Below, one piece after another: positions 46,549 to 54,888 of a stretch of 64,000 nt of DNA. The notes beneath the pieces are model-generated. The model was not told the DNA's origin. It ran no database searches and saw only the letters and a list, made by a program, of their open reading frames with translations. The stretch comes from Macrococcoides bohemicum (lineage in GTDB: Bacteria; Bacillota; Bacilli; Staphylococcales; Staphylococcaceae). The position numbers were made by a program, and so were the translations under genes. Numbering within the stretch: the stretch's first letter is position 1; each line of letters opens with the position of its first letter. The stretch covers positions 1 through 64,000 of the forward strand of contig NZ_PZJG01000006.1 of assembly GCF_003259675.1 (NCBI RefSeq). Direction: 5' to 3'.

Positions 46549-46582
46549 AAGTGCGAAAGACATTAGTCTTTTGCACTTTTTT
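46549..46582 (+). terminator. Terminator of the oxidoreductase gene
   Basis: AAGTGCGAAAGAC-ATTA-GTCTTTTGCACTT with a T run; the stem has one wobble or mismatch. Confidence 0.8.
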
Positions 46583-46662
46583 AATGTATATTGACTTTTT
46601 ATGACATTTAGTACTAATATGAATTAATGGTAAAAATAACAAATGCCTATAGGAGATGGATG

Positions 46663-46914
46663 ATGAAAAAGATATTGTTAGGTATATTAATCGCGATTGT
46701 AATCATGACAGTCGACGTTGTGCTTAGTTTCATTTTCACCCACGTTTATCCTATTTTACCGATTGATTTCACCGATAAGGGTGGGTTGGCACAGATGCTG
46801 ATGTTGACACTTCTTTTATCACTGCCTTGGTTATTCTTATTTATCTGCAACTTCATCCGTGGTAATCATGGTCCAAATAAATACGGAGAAGATCCGAAAC
46901 AAACTGTATATTAA
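46663..46914 (+). CDS. Small two-helix membrane protein
   Basis: 83-aa protein with two hydrophobic segments (ILLGILIAIVIMTVDVVLSF and MLMLTLLLSLPWLFLFICN) and a polar tail GNHGPNKYGEDPKQ. The ATG at 46663 has AGGAG 7 bases before it; a tandem ATG at 46660 is the alternative. No family is recognised. A bidirectional terminator separates it from ktrB. Confidence 0.65.
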   Translation: MKKILLGILIAIVIMTVDVVLSFIFTHVYPILPIDFTDKGGLAQMLMLTLLLSLPWLFLFICNFIRGNHGPNKYGEDPKQTVY

Positions 46915-46917
46915 AGA

Positions 46918-46951
46918 AAAAATTCGTAGCCCTTTAATGGCTACGAATTTT
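46918..46951. terminator. Bidirectional terminator
   Basis: AAATTCGTAGCC-CTTTAAT-GGCTACGAATTT between the converging small membrane protein gene and ktrB. Confidence 0.85.
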
Positions 46952-46952
46952 T

Positions 46953-48281
46953 TTATCCTGTTAAGATATCTTCTTTTGGATAGCTATAAAGTTGTTTATT
47001 TGGTCTAGAGAATGTAAGGACGATTGTCAGTACACCGACTTTACCGATCATCATCATCAGGATGATAAGGAGTTTACCGATGACCGAGAGTTTACCGGTA
47101 ATCCCCATCGTCAGACCGACTGTACCGAATGCTGAAATAACTTCAAACATGAGTGGTAAGAACGGTAGATTTGGTTCTGCCAGCACGAGACAGAAGACAA
47201 TCGTAAAACAGAATCCTGAGCTCAATACTGCAATCGCTAAACTTTTAAATAAAAATCTTGGATCAATCGTACGTTTAAATAAACTTAAATGTGCTCTTTG
47301 TTTAATAAAGCTTAACGTACCAAATATGATAACGACGGTTGTTGTCAATTTAATACCACCGGCAGTCGATGTTGGTCCACCACCGATAAACATGAGCAGC
47401 ATCATAATAAGGATGGTTGGTGTTGTTAGAGCACCGATATCAATCGTATTAAATCCTGCTGTTCTCGTCGTGATCGCCTGGAAATAAGCCATTTGGAACT
47501 GATCAAACGTTGAATGCCCACCAAGCGTTGCTTTATTGCCATATTCGAGTATAAAGATGATGAGTGTTGCACAAAAGTTAATAATTAATGTACTGAGTAA
47601 CATCACTTTCGTATGCACTCTTAGTTTTTTAAAGTGCTTTGTTTTGTATAGATCAAGAATAACTGTAAACCCGATTCCACCGATGATGATTAAACTTGTA
47701 ATGATGAAGTTGATGACTGGATTCGTTCTGAATTGTACTAAGTTATCGCTATGCAAGGCAAACCCTGCATTGTTAAACGCACTGACAGCAGTGAAGACGC
47801 TATGAAATAATCCTCTTTTAAACCCTAGTTGAGGAATCCATTCCAGACAGAGTAACAATGCACCGATACTTTCAAAGATTAAACTGACTGAGAAAAGTAT
47901 GAGTACGAGACGTATGATTCCGCCTGTATTCTGTTGGTTTAAGGCTTCGGTTGCGAGAGATCTTCCTTTGAATCCTACCTTCTTACCGAGCATGATAAAT
48001 ACGATCATGGCCAACGTAATAATCCCGAGACCACCGGCCTGTACAAGTATCATAATGATGATATAGCCGATATAATTGAAGTTGGCTGTTATATCAATTG
48101 TTGCCAATCCGGTAACAGTAAATGCACTTGTAGCAATAAACAGACAATCTACAAATGATGTAGGTTGTTTCTGAGAGAATGGCATATAAAGTAATAAAGT
48201 ACCGATCGTAAGAAAGACTAAGAATGCACTGATAATAACTAAATATGGGTTTCTTGTACTTACTTTATTTTTTTTTTCCAT
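46953..48281 (-). CDS. ktrB: Potassium uptake protein KtrB (TrkH/KtrB family)
   Basis: 442-aa integral membrane channel-like transporter with four M1-P-M2 repeats. Selectivity-filter-like segments are seen as ATSAFTVTGL, TAVSAFNNAGFAL, AITTRTAGFNTID and EVISAFGTVGLTMG. It needs a cytoplasmic RCK partner (KtrA or KtrC), which is not adjacent. GAGG lies 8 bases before the ATG. I looked for a c-di-AMP riboswitch upstream and found none; the 148-bp gap before the gene has no clear structure. Confidence 0.93.
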   Translation of the reverse strand: MEKKNKVSTRNPYLVIISAFLVFLTIGTLLLYMPFSQKQPTSFVDCLFIATSAFTVTGLATIDITANFNYIGYIIIMILVQAGGLGIITLAMIVFIMLGKKVGFKGRSLATEALNQQNTGGIIRLVLILFSVSLIFESIGALLLCLEWIPQLGFKRGLFHSVFTAVSAFNNAGFALHSDNLVQFRTNPVINFIITSLIIIGGIGFTVILDLYKTKHFKKLRVHTKVMLLSTLIINFCATLIIFILEYGNKATLGGHSTFDQFQMAYFQAITTRTAGFNTIDIGALTTPTILIMMLLMFIGGGPTSTAGGIKLTTTVVIIFGTLSFIKQRAHLSLFKRTIDPRFLFKSLAIAVLSSGFCFTIVFCLVLAEPNLPFLPLMFEVISAFGTVGLTMGITGKLSVIGKLLIILMMMIGKVGVLTIVLTFSRPNKQLYSYPKEDILTG

Positions 48282-48482
48282 TTGGCATCCTCTTTTTTAG
48301 AATGATTAAGTAAGAATAGCGTACATGATAGTTACAGAAAATACAATTCAAATTTTAATATTTTGAAAAGATATTTATTAATTAATTTATAGGGATATTT
48401 TTTAACACAATCTTAACTTTAGAATGCTTTGAAACTCCTTTATAATCAACTAAGAGAAATTCAAACATTAAGGATGTTAATA

Positions 48483-49127
48483 ATGAACTATTTTTTAGTT
48501 GGCGATATACATGGGTGTTACAATACATTAAAGAACATACTAAAGCACTGGAATCCAAAAGATGAGCAGCTGATCTTTGTCGGAGATTATATCAATAAAG
48601 GAAAACATTCTAAAGAGGTTGTCCGCTGTGTACGCAAGCTTCAGCAGGATTATCCGAATACAATTTGTATTCAGGGCAATCACGAGTATCAAATGGCGCA
48701 GTATATTTTTAATGAAACGTCAAAGTCAGACATGAAAGAGAATTATAAGCATACGATAGAAGATTATGACTTATGTGATAAACATATAGATGATGCAAGA
48801 TGGATGCGGGGTTTACCGTTGTTTTACGAGAATGGTGTGCTGTATGTATCTCATGCGGGTGTTAACTTTTTAGGGTTTAGAAAGTTTCATACAGAGAGTA
48901 TGTGGAGTGTGTTACGTTTCCGCGGTAAGCTTAAAAAGATGAAGAAGCTTCAGGTCATTGGACATACACCAACTGAAATCGGGAAGCCGATATATTTAAA
49001 ACAATACAATGTGTTAAACATTGATGCCGGAGCAGGGAATCATGATGCGCTTGCTGCAGTCGTCATTAATAAGAATGGTAAATTGGTTAGAACGTATATT
49101 GAGGAAATATTGAAGAGTGATTATTAA
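48483..49127 (+). CDS. Calcineurin-like metallophosphoesterase (PrpE/PP2A-type)
   Basis: 214-aa phosphatase with the family's metal motifs in order: YFLVGDIHGCYN, VGDYINKGKHSKEVV, IQGNHEY, SHAGVN and a late IGHTPTE. Members dephosphorylate proteins or dinucleotide polyphosphates. The ATG at 48483 follows AAGGA with 8-base spacing; the longer frame from 48429 includes implausible sequence. Confidence 0.88.
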   Translation: MNYFLVGDIHGCYNTLKNILKHWNPKDEQLIFVGDYINKGKHSKEVVRCVRKLQQDYPNTICIQGNHEYQMAQYIFNETSKSDMKENYKHTIEDYDLCDKHIDDARWMRGLPLFYENGVLYVSHAGVNFLGFRKFHTESMWSVLRFRGKLKKMKKLQVIGHTPTEIGKPIYLKQYNVLNIDAGAGNHDALAAVVINKNGKLVRTYIEEILKSDY

Positions 49128-49132
49128 ACAGA

Positions 49133-49163
49133 AAGAGAGCGGATATTTTATCCGCTCTCTTTT
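49133..49163. terminator. Bidirectional terminator
   Basis: AAGAGAGCGGATA-TTT-TATCCGCTCTCTTTT, a strong symmetrical hairpin between two converging genes. Confidence 0.88.
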
Positions 49164-49177
49164 AGTATTTATAATGG

Positions 49178-49411
49178 TTAGCCCATATTTTTAACGTTTT
49201 TTGGTGTAATTTTTACGATTTTATCGATATTAATTGAGCAAGTTGATGATTCATCGTTAATCGGTAAAAAGCCTGTCTCATTTAAATCAAGTTTCTTAAT
49301 GAAGTTATTAAATGCGATCTTTTCATCTGTCGTAAAGAACTCCTGATGGTTTACTGTTTCACCGTTGTCTAATTGAATTTCAATGTTTAAATAATTGCTT
49401 TCTGCATCCAT
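49178..49411 (-). CDS. Small protein of unknown function
   Basis: 77-aa acidic soluble protein (IEIQLDNGETVNHQEFFTTD at residues 10-29), with AAAAGGAG upstream of its ATG and a terminator behind it. No family is recognised. Well-formed expression signals make it a likely real gene. Confidence 0.7.
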   Translation of the reverse strand: MDAESNYLNIEIQLDNGETVNHQEFFTTDEKIAFNNFIKKLDLNETGFLPINDESSTCSINIDKIVKITPKNVKNMG

Positions 49412-49528
49412 TTAAATTAAAAGCTCCTTTTAAAATATTATTTATTCATTAATTAATGTTCCCTTATTAAAAATTAATAAACATTTCATTCAAATAATTG
49501 TTTGGATGAGTGCATTGTTGTATACTAT

Positions 49529-49548
49529 ATTCAAATGAATATTTGAAT
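49529..49548 (+). promoter_or_regulatory. cad operator (CadC binding site)
   Basis: ATTCAAAT-GAAT-ATTTGAAT is the palindrome known from staphylococcal cad operons, located 35 bases before the cadC start. CadC releases it when Cd, Pb or Zn bind. Confidence 0.88.
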
Positions 49549-49582
49549 GACAGTAAGATATATTATGAATGGAGTGTTGTAG

Positions 49583-49942
49583 ATAGCTCAAGATACTTGT
49601 GATTTATATTTGTTTGATGTTGAGAAGGTAAAGCGTGTGAAATCACAACAGGATTTAGTTGATTTAAATCCAGTGCTTGTTATTTATAAAGCCTTAGCAG
49701 ATGAGAAACGTTTGAAAATTTGCTTTAGTTTATTGCTCGAAGATGAATTATGTGTATGTGACCTGGCAAACATACTGGATGCGAGTGTCGCTACGACAAG
49801 TCACCATCTCAGATATTTAAATCAGACGAAAGTGCTTGATTTTAGAAAAGAAGGTAAAAATGCATTCTATCGTTTGAAAGATGATCATATTAAGACATTG
49901 ATCCGTACAGCATTAGCGCATGGGGGTGAATCTGATGAGTAA
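49583..49942 (+). CDS. cadC: Cadmium-responsive repressor CadC (ArsR family), apparent ATA start
   Basis: Winged-helix metal sensor of about 119 aa, controlling cadA. From 49583 the frame reads (I/M)AQDTCDLYLFDVEKVKRV, matching the KDTCEIF-type N-terminus of pI258 CadC with its metal-binding Cys; ELCVCD carries the other two ligands and SVATTSHHLRYL is the recognition helix. The only start that keeps the DTC motif is ATA, 8 bases behind GGAG and directly after an in-frame TAG. The first conventional candidate, TTG at 49610, would lose the motif and has no RBS. The second N-terminal Cys of pI258 CadC is Leu here. Confidence 0.85.
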   Translation: MAQDTCDLYLFDVEKVKRVKSQQDLVDLNPVLVIYKALADEKRLKICFSLLLEDELCVCDLANILDASVATTSHHLRYLNQTKVLDFRKEGKNAFYRLKDDHIKTLIRTALAHGGESDE

Positions 49943-52013
49943 GGAGAAAGAGGAAACATATCGTCTGGAAGGTTTGAGCTGTACGAACTGTGCAGCAAAA
50001 TTTGTGAAAAATATTGAAGCGATTCCTGGTGTAGATACAGTGGATTTAAATTTTGGGGCTGCGAAATTGAATGTAACGGGTGACGTCACTGTTGAACAGT
50101 TAGAAGCGGCGGGGAAATTTGATCATATTAAAGTACGTCCGGCGAATGTAAAACGTACAAAGAAAGTTCCGTTTTATAAGAATAAAGCGCATTTACCGTT
50201 TGCCATTGCTTTAATTCTGTTTATTGCGGGCTTAATCACAGGTTTTAATGTTGGTGAAGATAGTCTGTATACGAAAGTAATCTTTATCGCAGCGATTGCA
50301 ATCGGTGGTTATTCATTGTTTATTGAAGGTATGAAACAACTGTTCAAATTAAACTTTAATATGAACGTCTTAATGACCATTGCAATTATTGGTGCGATGT
50401 TAATTGGCGAAGTACAGGAAGGTGCCATGGTCGTTCTGTTATTTGCAATAAGTGAAGCGCTTGAAGGATACGCGATGGAGAAATCACGTGACAGTATTCA
50501 GAGTCTGATTGATCTGACACCTGACATGGCATTAAAACGAATTGGTAATGAATACGTAGAAGTTGCTGTAGATGATTTAATGATTGATGACGTCGTGAGA
50601 ATACTGCCAGGTAAGAAAGTACCGATTGATGGCATAGTAATAAATGGTCAGAGCAATGTCAATCAGGCAAGTATTACAGGCGAAAGTATCCCTGTTACAA
50701 AGGGAATGGATGACGAAGTATACTCAGGAACACTGAATGAGTCTGGACAGTTAGAAGTGCGAGTTACTAAACGCAGCCATGAAACAAAGCTTGCGAAGAT
50801 GATTCATCTTGTGGAAGAAGCGCAAAGTGAGAAAGCACCGACACAGAAATTTGTAGATAAGTTTGCGAAATACTATACACCGCTCATTATGCTCATAGCA
50901 TTGCTTGTAATCGTAATCCCACCATTATTTGGTGGTGACTTCAAACATTATCTTTACCAAGGTTTATCAGTACTCGTTGTAGGTTGTCCTTGTGCGCTTG
51001 TTGTCTCAACACCGGTTGCTATCGTTACCGCAATTGGTAGTGCTGCACGTCGTGGTATTTTAATAAAAGGTGGTATTCATTTAGAGAACGCAGGTCATAT
51101 CGATACGATTGCTTTTGATAAGACAGGCACATTAACTAAAGGAGAGCCTGTTGTTGTTGAACGTGTTGATTTCACAGTACTAACGCAAGACGAAAAAAAT
51201 GTTATCTATACCCTTGAAAAAGATGCCGGACATCCATTAAGTAAAGCAATCGTGAACAGTTTGACAAATTGTGAAACAGTCGAGTTAACAGATTATGAAG
51301 TTGTTACTGCTAAAGGGGTACAAGGTAGTTATAAAGATAAAAAATATCGTATCGGACAACCGAAATTCTTTAATGTAAATGAGACTGATGCACAGAAACT
51401 TGCTGAAACTAATAGAAGTGGCGCAACAAAAGTATTGTTCGGTACAGAAGAGCGTATAATAGCTGTCTTCTTTATTCAGGATACACTTCGCGATGAATCA
51501 AAAGATGTCGTGCGCAGGTTGAATAAAGAAGGAATAGAGACACTGATGCTCACGGGTGATAATAAAGCTGTAGCCGATGCAATTGGAAATACTTTATCTA
51601 TCACACGCGTGCACTCAGAGTTATTACCTGAAGATAAGTTGAAATTAATTAAAGACTATCAGCGAAAAGGAAGTCACATTGCCATGGTTGGTGATGGTGT
51701 GAATGACGCACCGGCACTCGCACAGGCAGACGTAGGATTCTCAATGGGCGGTGCAGCAACTGATACTGCAATTGAGACTGCTGATATTACATTTATGAAG
51801 GATGATTTAAGCGATTTACCGAAAGTGATTCGCCTGAGCAAGCGTACATTAAATATCATCAAACAAAATATCGGGTTTGCTTTGGGACTTAAATTAATTG
51901 TGATATTACTCGTTATTCCAGGCTGGTTAACGTTATGGATAGCGATATTTGCTGATATGGGTGCTACATTACTCGTTACTTTAAACAGTTTAAGATTACT
52001 GAAACATAAATAA
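49935..52013 (+). CDS. cadA: Cadmium/zinc-exporting P1B-type ATPase CadA
   Basis: 692-aa efflux ATPase. One N-terminal heavy-metal-associated domain (GLSCTNCAAKF, Cys-x-x-Cys), eight expected membrane helices, the metal-translocating GCPCALVVSTP motif, the phosphorylated DKTGTLTKGEP and the nucleotide-domain LTGDNKAVADAIG and VGDGVNDAPALAQAD motifs are all intact. The CPC motif and HMA type indicate Cd/Zn/Pb specificity. The ATG at 49935 overlaps cadC by 8 bases, so the two form an operon under the cad operator. Confidence 0.95.
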   Translation: MSKEKEETYRLEGLSCTNCAAKFVKNIEAIPGVDTVDLNFGAAKLNVTGDVTVEQLEAAGKFDHIKVRPANVKRTKKVPFYKNKAHLPFAIALILFIAGLITGFNVGEDSLYTKVIFIAAIAIGGYSLFIEGMKQLFKLNFNMNVLMTIAIIGAMLIGEVQEGAMVVLLFAISEALEGYAMEKSRDSIQSLIDLTPDMALKRIGNEYVEVAVDDLMIDDVVRILPGKKVPIDGIVINGQSNVNQASITGESIPVTKGMDDEVYSGTLNESGQLEVRVTKRSHETKLAKMIHLVEEAQSEKAPTQKFVDKFAKYYTPLIMLIALLVIVIPPLFGGDFKHYLYQGLSVLVVGCPCALVVSTPVAIVTAIGSAARRGILIKGGIHLENAGHIDTIAFDKTGTLTKGEPVVVERVDFTVLTQDEKNVIYTLEKDAGHPLSKAIVNSLTNCETVELTDYEVVTAKGVQGSYKDKKYRIGQPKFFNVNETDAQKLAETNRSGATKVLFGTEERIIAVFFIQDTLRDESKDVVRRLNKEGIETLMLTGDNKAVADAIGNTLSITRVHSELLPEDKLKLIKDYQRKGSHIAMVGDGVNDAPALAQADVGFSMGGAATDTAIETADITFMKDDLSDLPKVIRLSKRTLNIIKQNIGFALGLKLIVILLVIPGWLTLWIAIFADMGATLLVTLNSLRLLKHK

Positions 52014-52018
52014 TGCAT

Positions 52019-52091
52019 CCCTCACCATAAAACTGTAAAAAGGCCGTGCCTACGTTATAATGTAAGTAAAGCAGACAGTTGAAGGTGAGGG
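52019..52091 (+). promoter_or_regulatory. Promoter and possible RBS-sequestering inverted repeat
   Basis: CCCTCACC at 52019-52026 is the exact complement of GGTGAGGG at 52084-52091, which is the ribosome binding site of the following gene. A TATAAT at 52056 lies between the arms. Transcripts reading through from cadA could mask the RBS, while those from the local promoter would not contain the left arm. This is inference. Confidence 0.4.
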
Positions 52092-52097
52092 GTTTTT

Positions 52098-52712
52098 ATG
52101 TGGATTGATATTTCTCAGACATTAAAGCAGGGTATAGCAACATGGCCAGGGGATCAGCCTTTTGTGTATCAGATGGATAGTCAGTTAGAAGGTCAAACTG
52201 GTGCCAACGTAGGCAGTATTAAAATGAGTTTACATACTGGTACACATTTAGATGCACCTTTTCACTATGACCATGAAGGCGTAACGATTGATGAGATTGA
52301 TATTAATCGCTTAATCGGTGAAGCGCAGGTGATTGAATTAATCGATGAGGAAATTGTTACTCAGAAATTATTAGAGGACTTTGTGATTGATAAGCCAATT
52401 GTATTGTTTAAGTCAGTATACAGCAAAGAACAAAGTGTATTTTTAGGAGACTTTATGACCTTTGAAAGTGCTGCCATTCATTATCTGGGAGACCTTGGTG
52501 TTGAAGTGATTGGCACGGATATGCCAAGTATAGATACTGTAGATAATGAAACGCTCGATGCACACAAAGCATGTTTAGAAAATCAAATATTGATTATAGA
52601 AAATTTAGAATTAAATAAAGTGAGAGTAGGGTATTATGATTTTATCGGGTTGCCACTTAAGATAGAAGCTGATGCCAGTCCAATTCGTGCAGTTGTAAAA
52701 AAGAAATTATAA
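52098..52712 (+). CDS. Cyclase-family (arylformamidase-like) hydrolase
   Basis: 204-aa metal-dependent hydrolase of the cyclase family, related to kynurenine formamidase. The defining metal motif HTGTHLDAPFHY is present near residue 48, as are DMPSIDT and a C-terminal GLPLKIEADASPIRAV. No tryptophan catabolism genes are nearby, so the substrate is unknown. GGTGAGGGG precedes the ATG. It probably forms an operon with the next gene, 15 bases away. Confidence 0.87.
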   Translation: MWIDISQTLKQGIATWPGDQPFVYQMDSQLEGQTGANVGSIKMSLHTGTHLDAPFHYDHEGVTIDEIDINRLIGEAQVIELIDEEIVTQKLLEDFVIDKPIVLFKSVYSKEQSVFLGDFMTFESAAIHYLGDLGVEVIGTDMPSIDTVDNETLDAHKACLENQILIIENLELNKVRVGYYDFIGLPLKIEADASPIRAVVKKKL

Positions 52713-52727
52713 GATGAGGTGAGTTAC

Positions 52728-53843
52728 ATGCGCATCGGTATTATCGGGGCAGGTATTGGCGGTTTAACTGCTGCAATTGCTCTAAAGTCTGCCGGACATG
52801 AGGTGGATATATTAGAAAAGCGCCATGTATTGAAACAGCTCGGTGTTGGTTTAGGTGTTGGGGGTAATGCTATACGTGCTTTGAAACAGTATGGAATAGA
52901 CGAAGATATTCGTGCAGCGGGAAACCCGTTAATTGAATGTCAGTTTAGAACAGATAACGATGAGCTATTAAATACACTTATATTATCATTATCAGAAGAA
53001 GAAAATATAACGATTCAGCGTGAGCAACTACATGATATTTTATTGCAGCATAATGATGCCGATATCCATTTAATAAAAGATGTTGTAGGTATTAAAGACT
53101 TTAATAATCCAGCTTTAACATTACAGGATGGTGCCAAATATCAGTATGATTTAATTATCGCAGCTGATGGCGTACATTCTAACATTAGACGACAGATGTT
53201 TAAAGATAGTGAAGCAATCTATCAAGGTTACACGTGTTTTAGAGGAACGAGTAAGGCAGTATCTGTTGATCATAAAGTTGCGCTTGAGTATTGGGGAGAT
53301 ACAGGTAGGTTTGGTATCGTACCACTGAAAGATAATCAAGTGTATTGGTTCTGCTGTATGAATGCCGAAGAAAGAGATACAGAATTTAGAAATTATAATA
53401 AGAAGAAACTGTTGCAATACTTTAAATCATTCCCTGATGCTGTGTTAGAAACGCTTGAAAAGACTGTCGGAGATCCTATTCAACATGATATTTATGATAT
53501 CAATCCATTGAAGACATTTTATAAAGGCCGCGTCGTATTGTTAGGGGACGCAGCACATGCAACAACACCTAATATGGGACAGGGCGCATCACTCGCTATG
53601 GAAGATGCGGTATGTCTGGCGAATCAACTCAAGAAGTACCCGATAGATGATGCATTAAAAGCATATGATAAATTAAGTGTAAATCACACGAAAAAGGTGA
53701 TTTTAAAATCACGTCAAATCGGTAAATCAGCACAACTAGAAAATAAAACACTTATTAAAGCAAGAAACAAAGCGTTGAAATTAGTACCTTTATCATTTTT
53801 AGAGAAACAAACATTCTTCTTAAGTCATCGTCATATTAATTAA
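52728..53843 (+). CDS. FAD-dependent monooxygenase
   Basis: 371-aa flavoprotein hydroxylase of the PHBH type. The dinucleotide motif IGIIGAGIGGLTAAIALKSA starts at residue 2, the DG motif is AADGVHSNIRR, and the second FAD motif is VVLLGDAAHATTPNMGQGA. The ATG at 52728 follows GAGGTGA. The pairing with a cyclase-family hydrolase suggests modification of an aromatic or urate-like compound, but nothing fixes the substrate. Confidence 0.88.
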   Translation: MRIGIIGAGIGGLTAAIALKSAGHEVDILEKRHVLKQLGVGLGVGGNAIRALKQYGIDEDIRAAGNPLIECQFRTDNDELLNTLILSLSEEENITIQREQLHDILLQHNDADIHLIKDVVGIKDFNNPALTLQDGAKYQYDLIIAADGVHSNIRRQMFKDSEAIYQGYTCFRGTSKAVSVDHKVALEYWGDTGRFGIVPLKDNQVYWFCCMNAEERDTEFRNYNKKKLLQYFKSFPDAVLETLEKTVGDPIQHDIYDINPLKTFYKGRVVLLGDAAHATTPNMGQGASLAMEDAVCLANQLKKYPIDDALKAYDKLSVNHTKKVILKSRQIGKSAQLENKTLIKARNKALKLVPLSFLEKQTFFLSHRHIN

Positions 53844-53850
53844 TACAAAA

Positions 53851-53877
53851 TAAAAAAGCTCATCATGAGCTTTTTTA
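53851..53877. terminator. Bidirectional terminator
   Basis: AAAAAAGCTCA-TCA-TGAGCTTTTTT between converging genes. Confidence 0.88.
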
Positions 53878-54306
53878 ATTAAGTCTAGTCACTTTTAAAT
53901 TTTGAATTTCCTGATCCAGAGTGTTATCAAGCACTTCAAAGAAAGTCATTAAGAAACGAATTTTACCACGTAACTCATATTCATTGAAGATAAGTGGCAT
54001 CACATCGTTAGGATGTACTGGATTTTGTTCGATTGCATAATCAATGTTATCGAAATAATTTTCTACATCATGAAAATTTAATGTGTGACCTTTTTCTTTA
54101 AATAGCGCGTAATCACCAATCTGGTCTTTATGTTGATCTAAGCCTTCATGATATGCATAAGCGATTTGGAGTAAGTTGTATTTGATACTTTTAAACTTTG
54201 ATCCGAAATTATAGTTAAATTGTGACGCGCTTAGTTTTTGGATTTGGCTGAGCAATTCATCTCTTGAAGATTTGACTTCTGTATAAATTTGATTACTATT
54301 GTTCAT
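53875..54306 (-). CDS. Protein of unknown function
   Basis: 143-aa predicted soluble, helical protein (VKSSRDELLSQIQKLSASQF at residues ~11-30). GAGGTGAAC precedes the ATG, and the stop lies in a terminator hairpin. No family is recognised. It is divergent from the membrane protein-helD-dinB operon. Confidence 0.7.
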   Translation of the reverse strand: MNNSNQIYTEVKSSRDELLSQIQKLSASQFNYNFGSKFKSIKYNLLQIAYAYHEGLDQHKDQIGDYALFKEKGHTLNFHDVENYFDNIDYAIEQNPVHPNDVMPLIFNEYELRGKIRFLMTFFEVLDNTLDQEIQNLKVTRLN

Positions 54307-54378
54307 TCAGTTCACCTCACAGTTTGATAGTTACTTATACCCTGAAAGCATATATTTATGACATAAAAAGGAGAAACA

Positions 54379-54888
54379 ATGCAAAATTCATTGATTAAAG
54401 AATTAAAAAGTTTATACACGGGTGAAGGATTTTCAAGTGTAATGTTCTTTCTCATCTGGTTGTACTGTTGTTTCAATCATGAGTATCAGGAAATAGCACG
54501 TAGCCTCCATATTGCTTTTCCGCTCATAACGTTATGTTTTATCCTTGCTATTGGTGCGCATTTCTGGAAACTGATGCATGACGTAGTAAAGAAGCGTGGT
54601 AAGATGCATATGACGATTAAGCAGCAGCATTTGTTCATTTTATTTAAGCGTGTATCTATTATACTCATCATGATTTGTAGTATGATATTTTTCTATGGGT
54701 TTATGACAAGTGAACGATATTTATTGTTAAGTGCTTTATTACTTTGCTTTGTGATTGTTGAATACATCAATTATTTTCATATTCGATTATCCTATTTAAC
54801 GCCGCGAGAATTTGGGGCACTGCTTAAACATAAAAGATTGAGGCGTTCGCACTTAAATCGCGTCATGTACGAGGAGGTTAGAGATTGA
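54379..54888 (+). CDS. Membrane protein of unknown function
   Basis: 169-aa protein with four hydrophobic segments (SSVMFFLIWLYCCF, AFPLITLCFILAIGAHF, VSIILIMICSMIFFYGF, LLLSALLLCFVIVEYI) and a basic C-terminus. AAAGGAG precedes the ATG. Its stop overlaps the start of helD, so it is the first gene of an operon. No family is recognised. Confidence 0.75.
   Translation: MQNSLIKELKSLYTGEGFSSVMFFLIWLYCCFNHEYQEIARSLHIAFPLITLCFILAIGAHFWKLMHDVVKKRGKMHMTIKQQHLFILFKRVSIILIMICSMIFFYGFMTSERYLLLSALLLCFVIVEYINYFHIRLSYLTPREFGALLKHKRLRRSHLNRVMYEEVRD

Noticed and set aside
48282-48428. Possible c-di-AMP (ydaO-type) riboswitch before ktrB
   Set aside because: The gap is short and AT-rich, without the conserved GGGGA/GCCGAA-type core or a strong hairpin.
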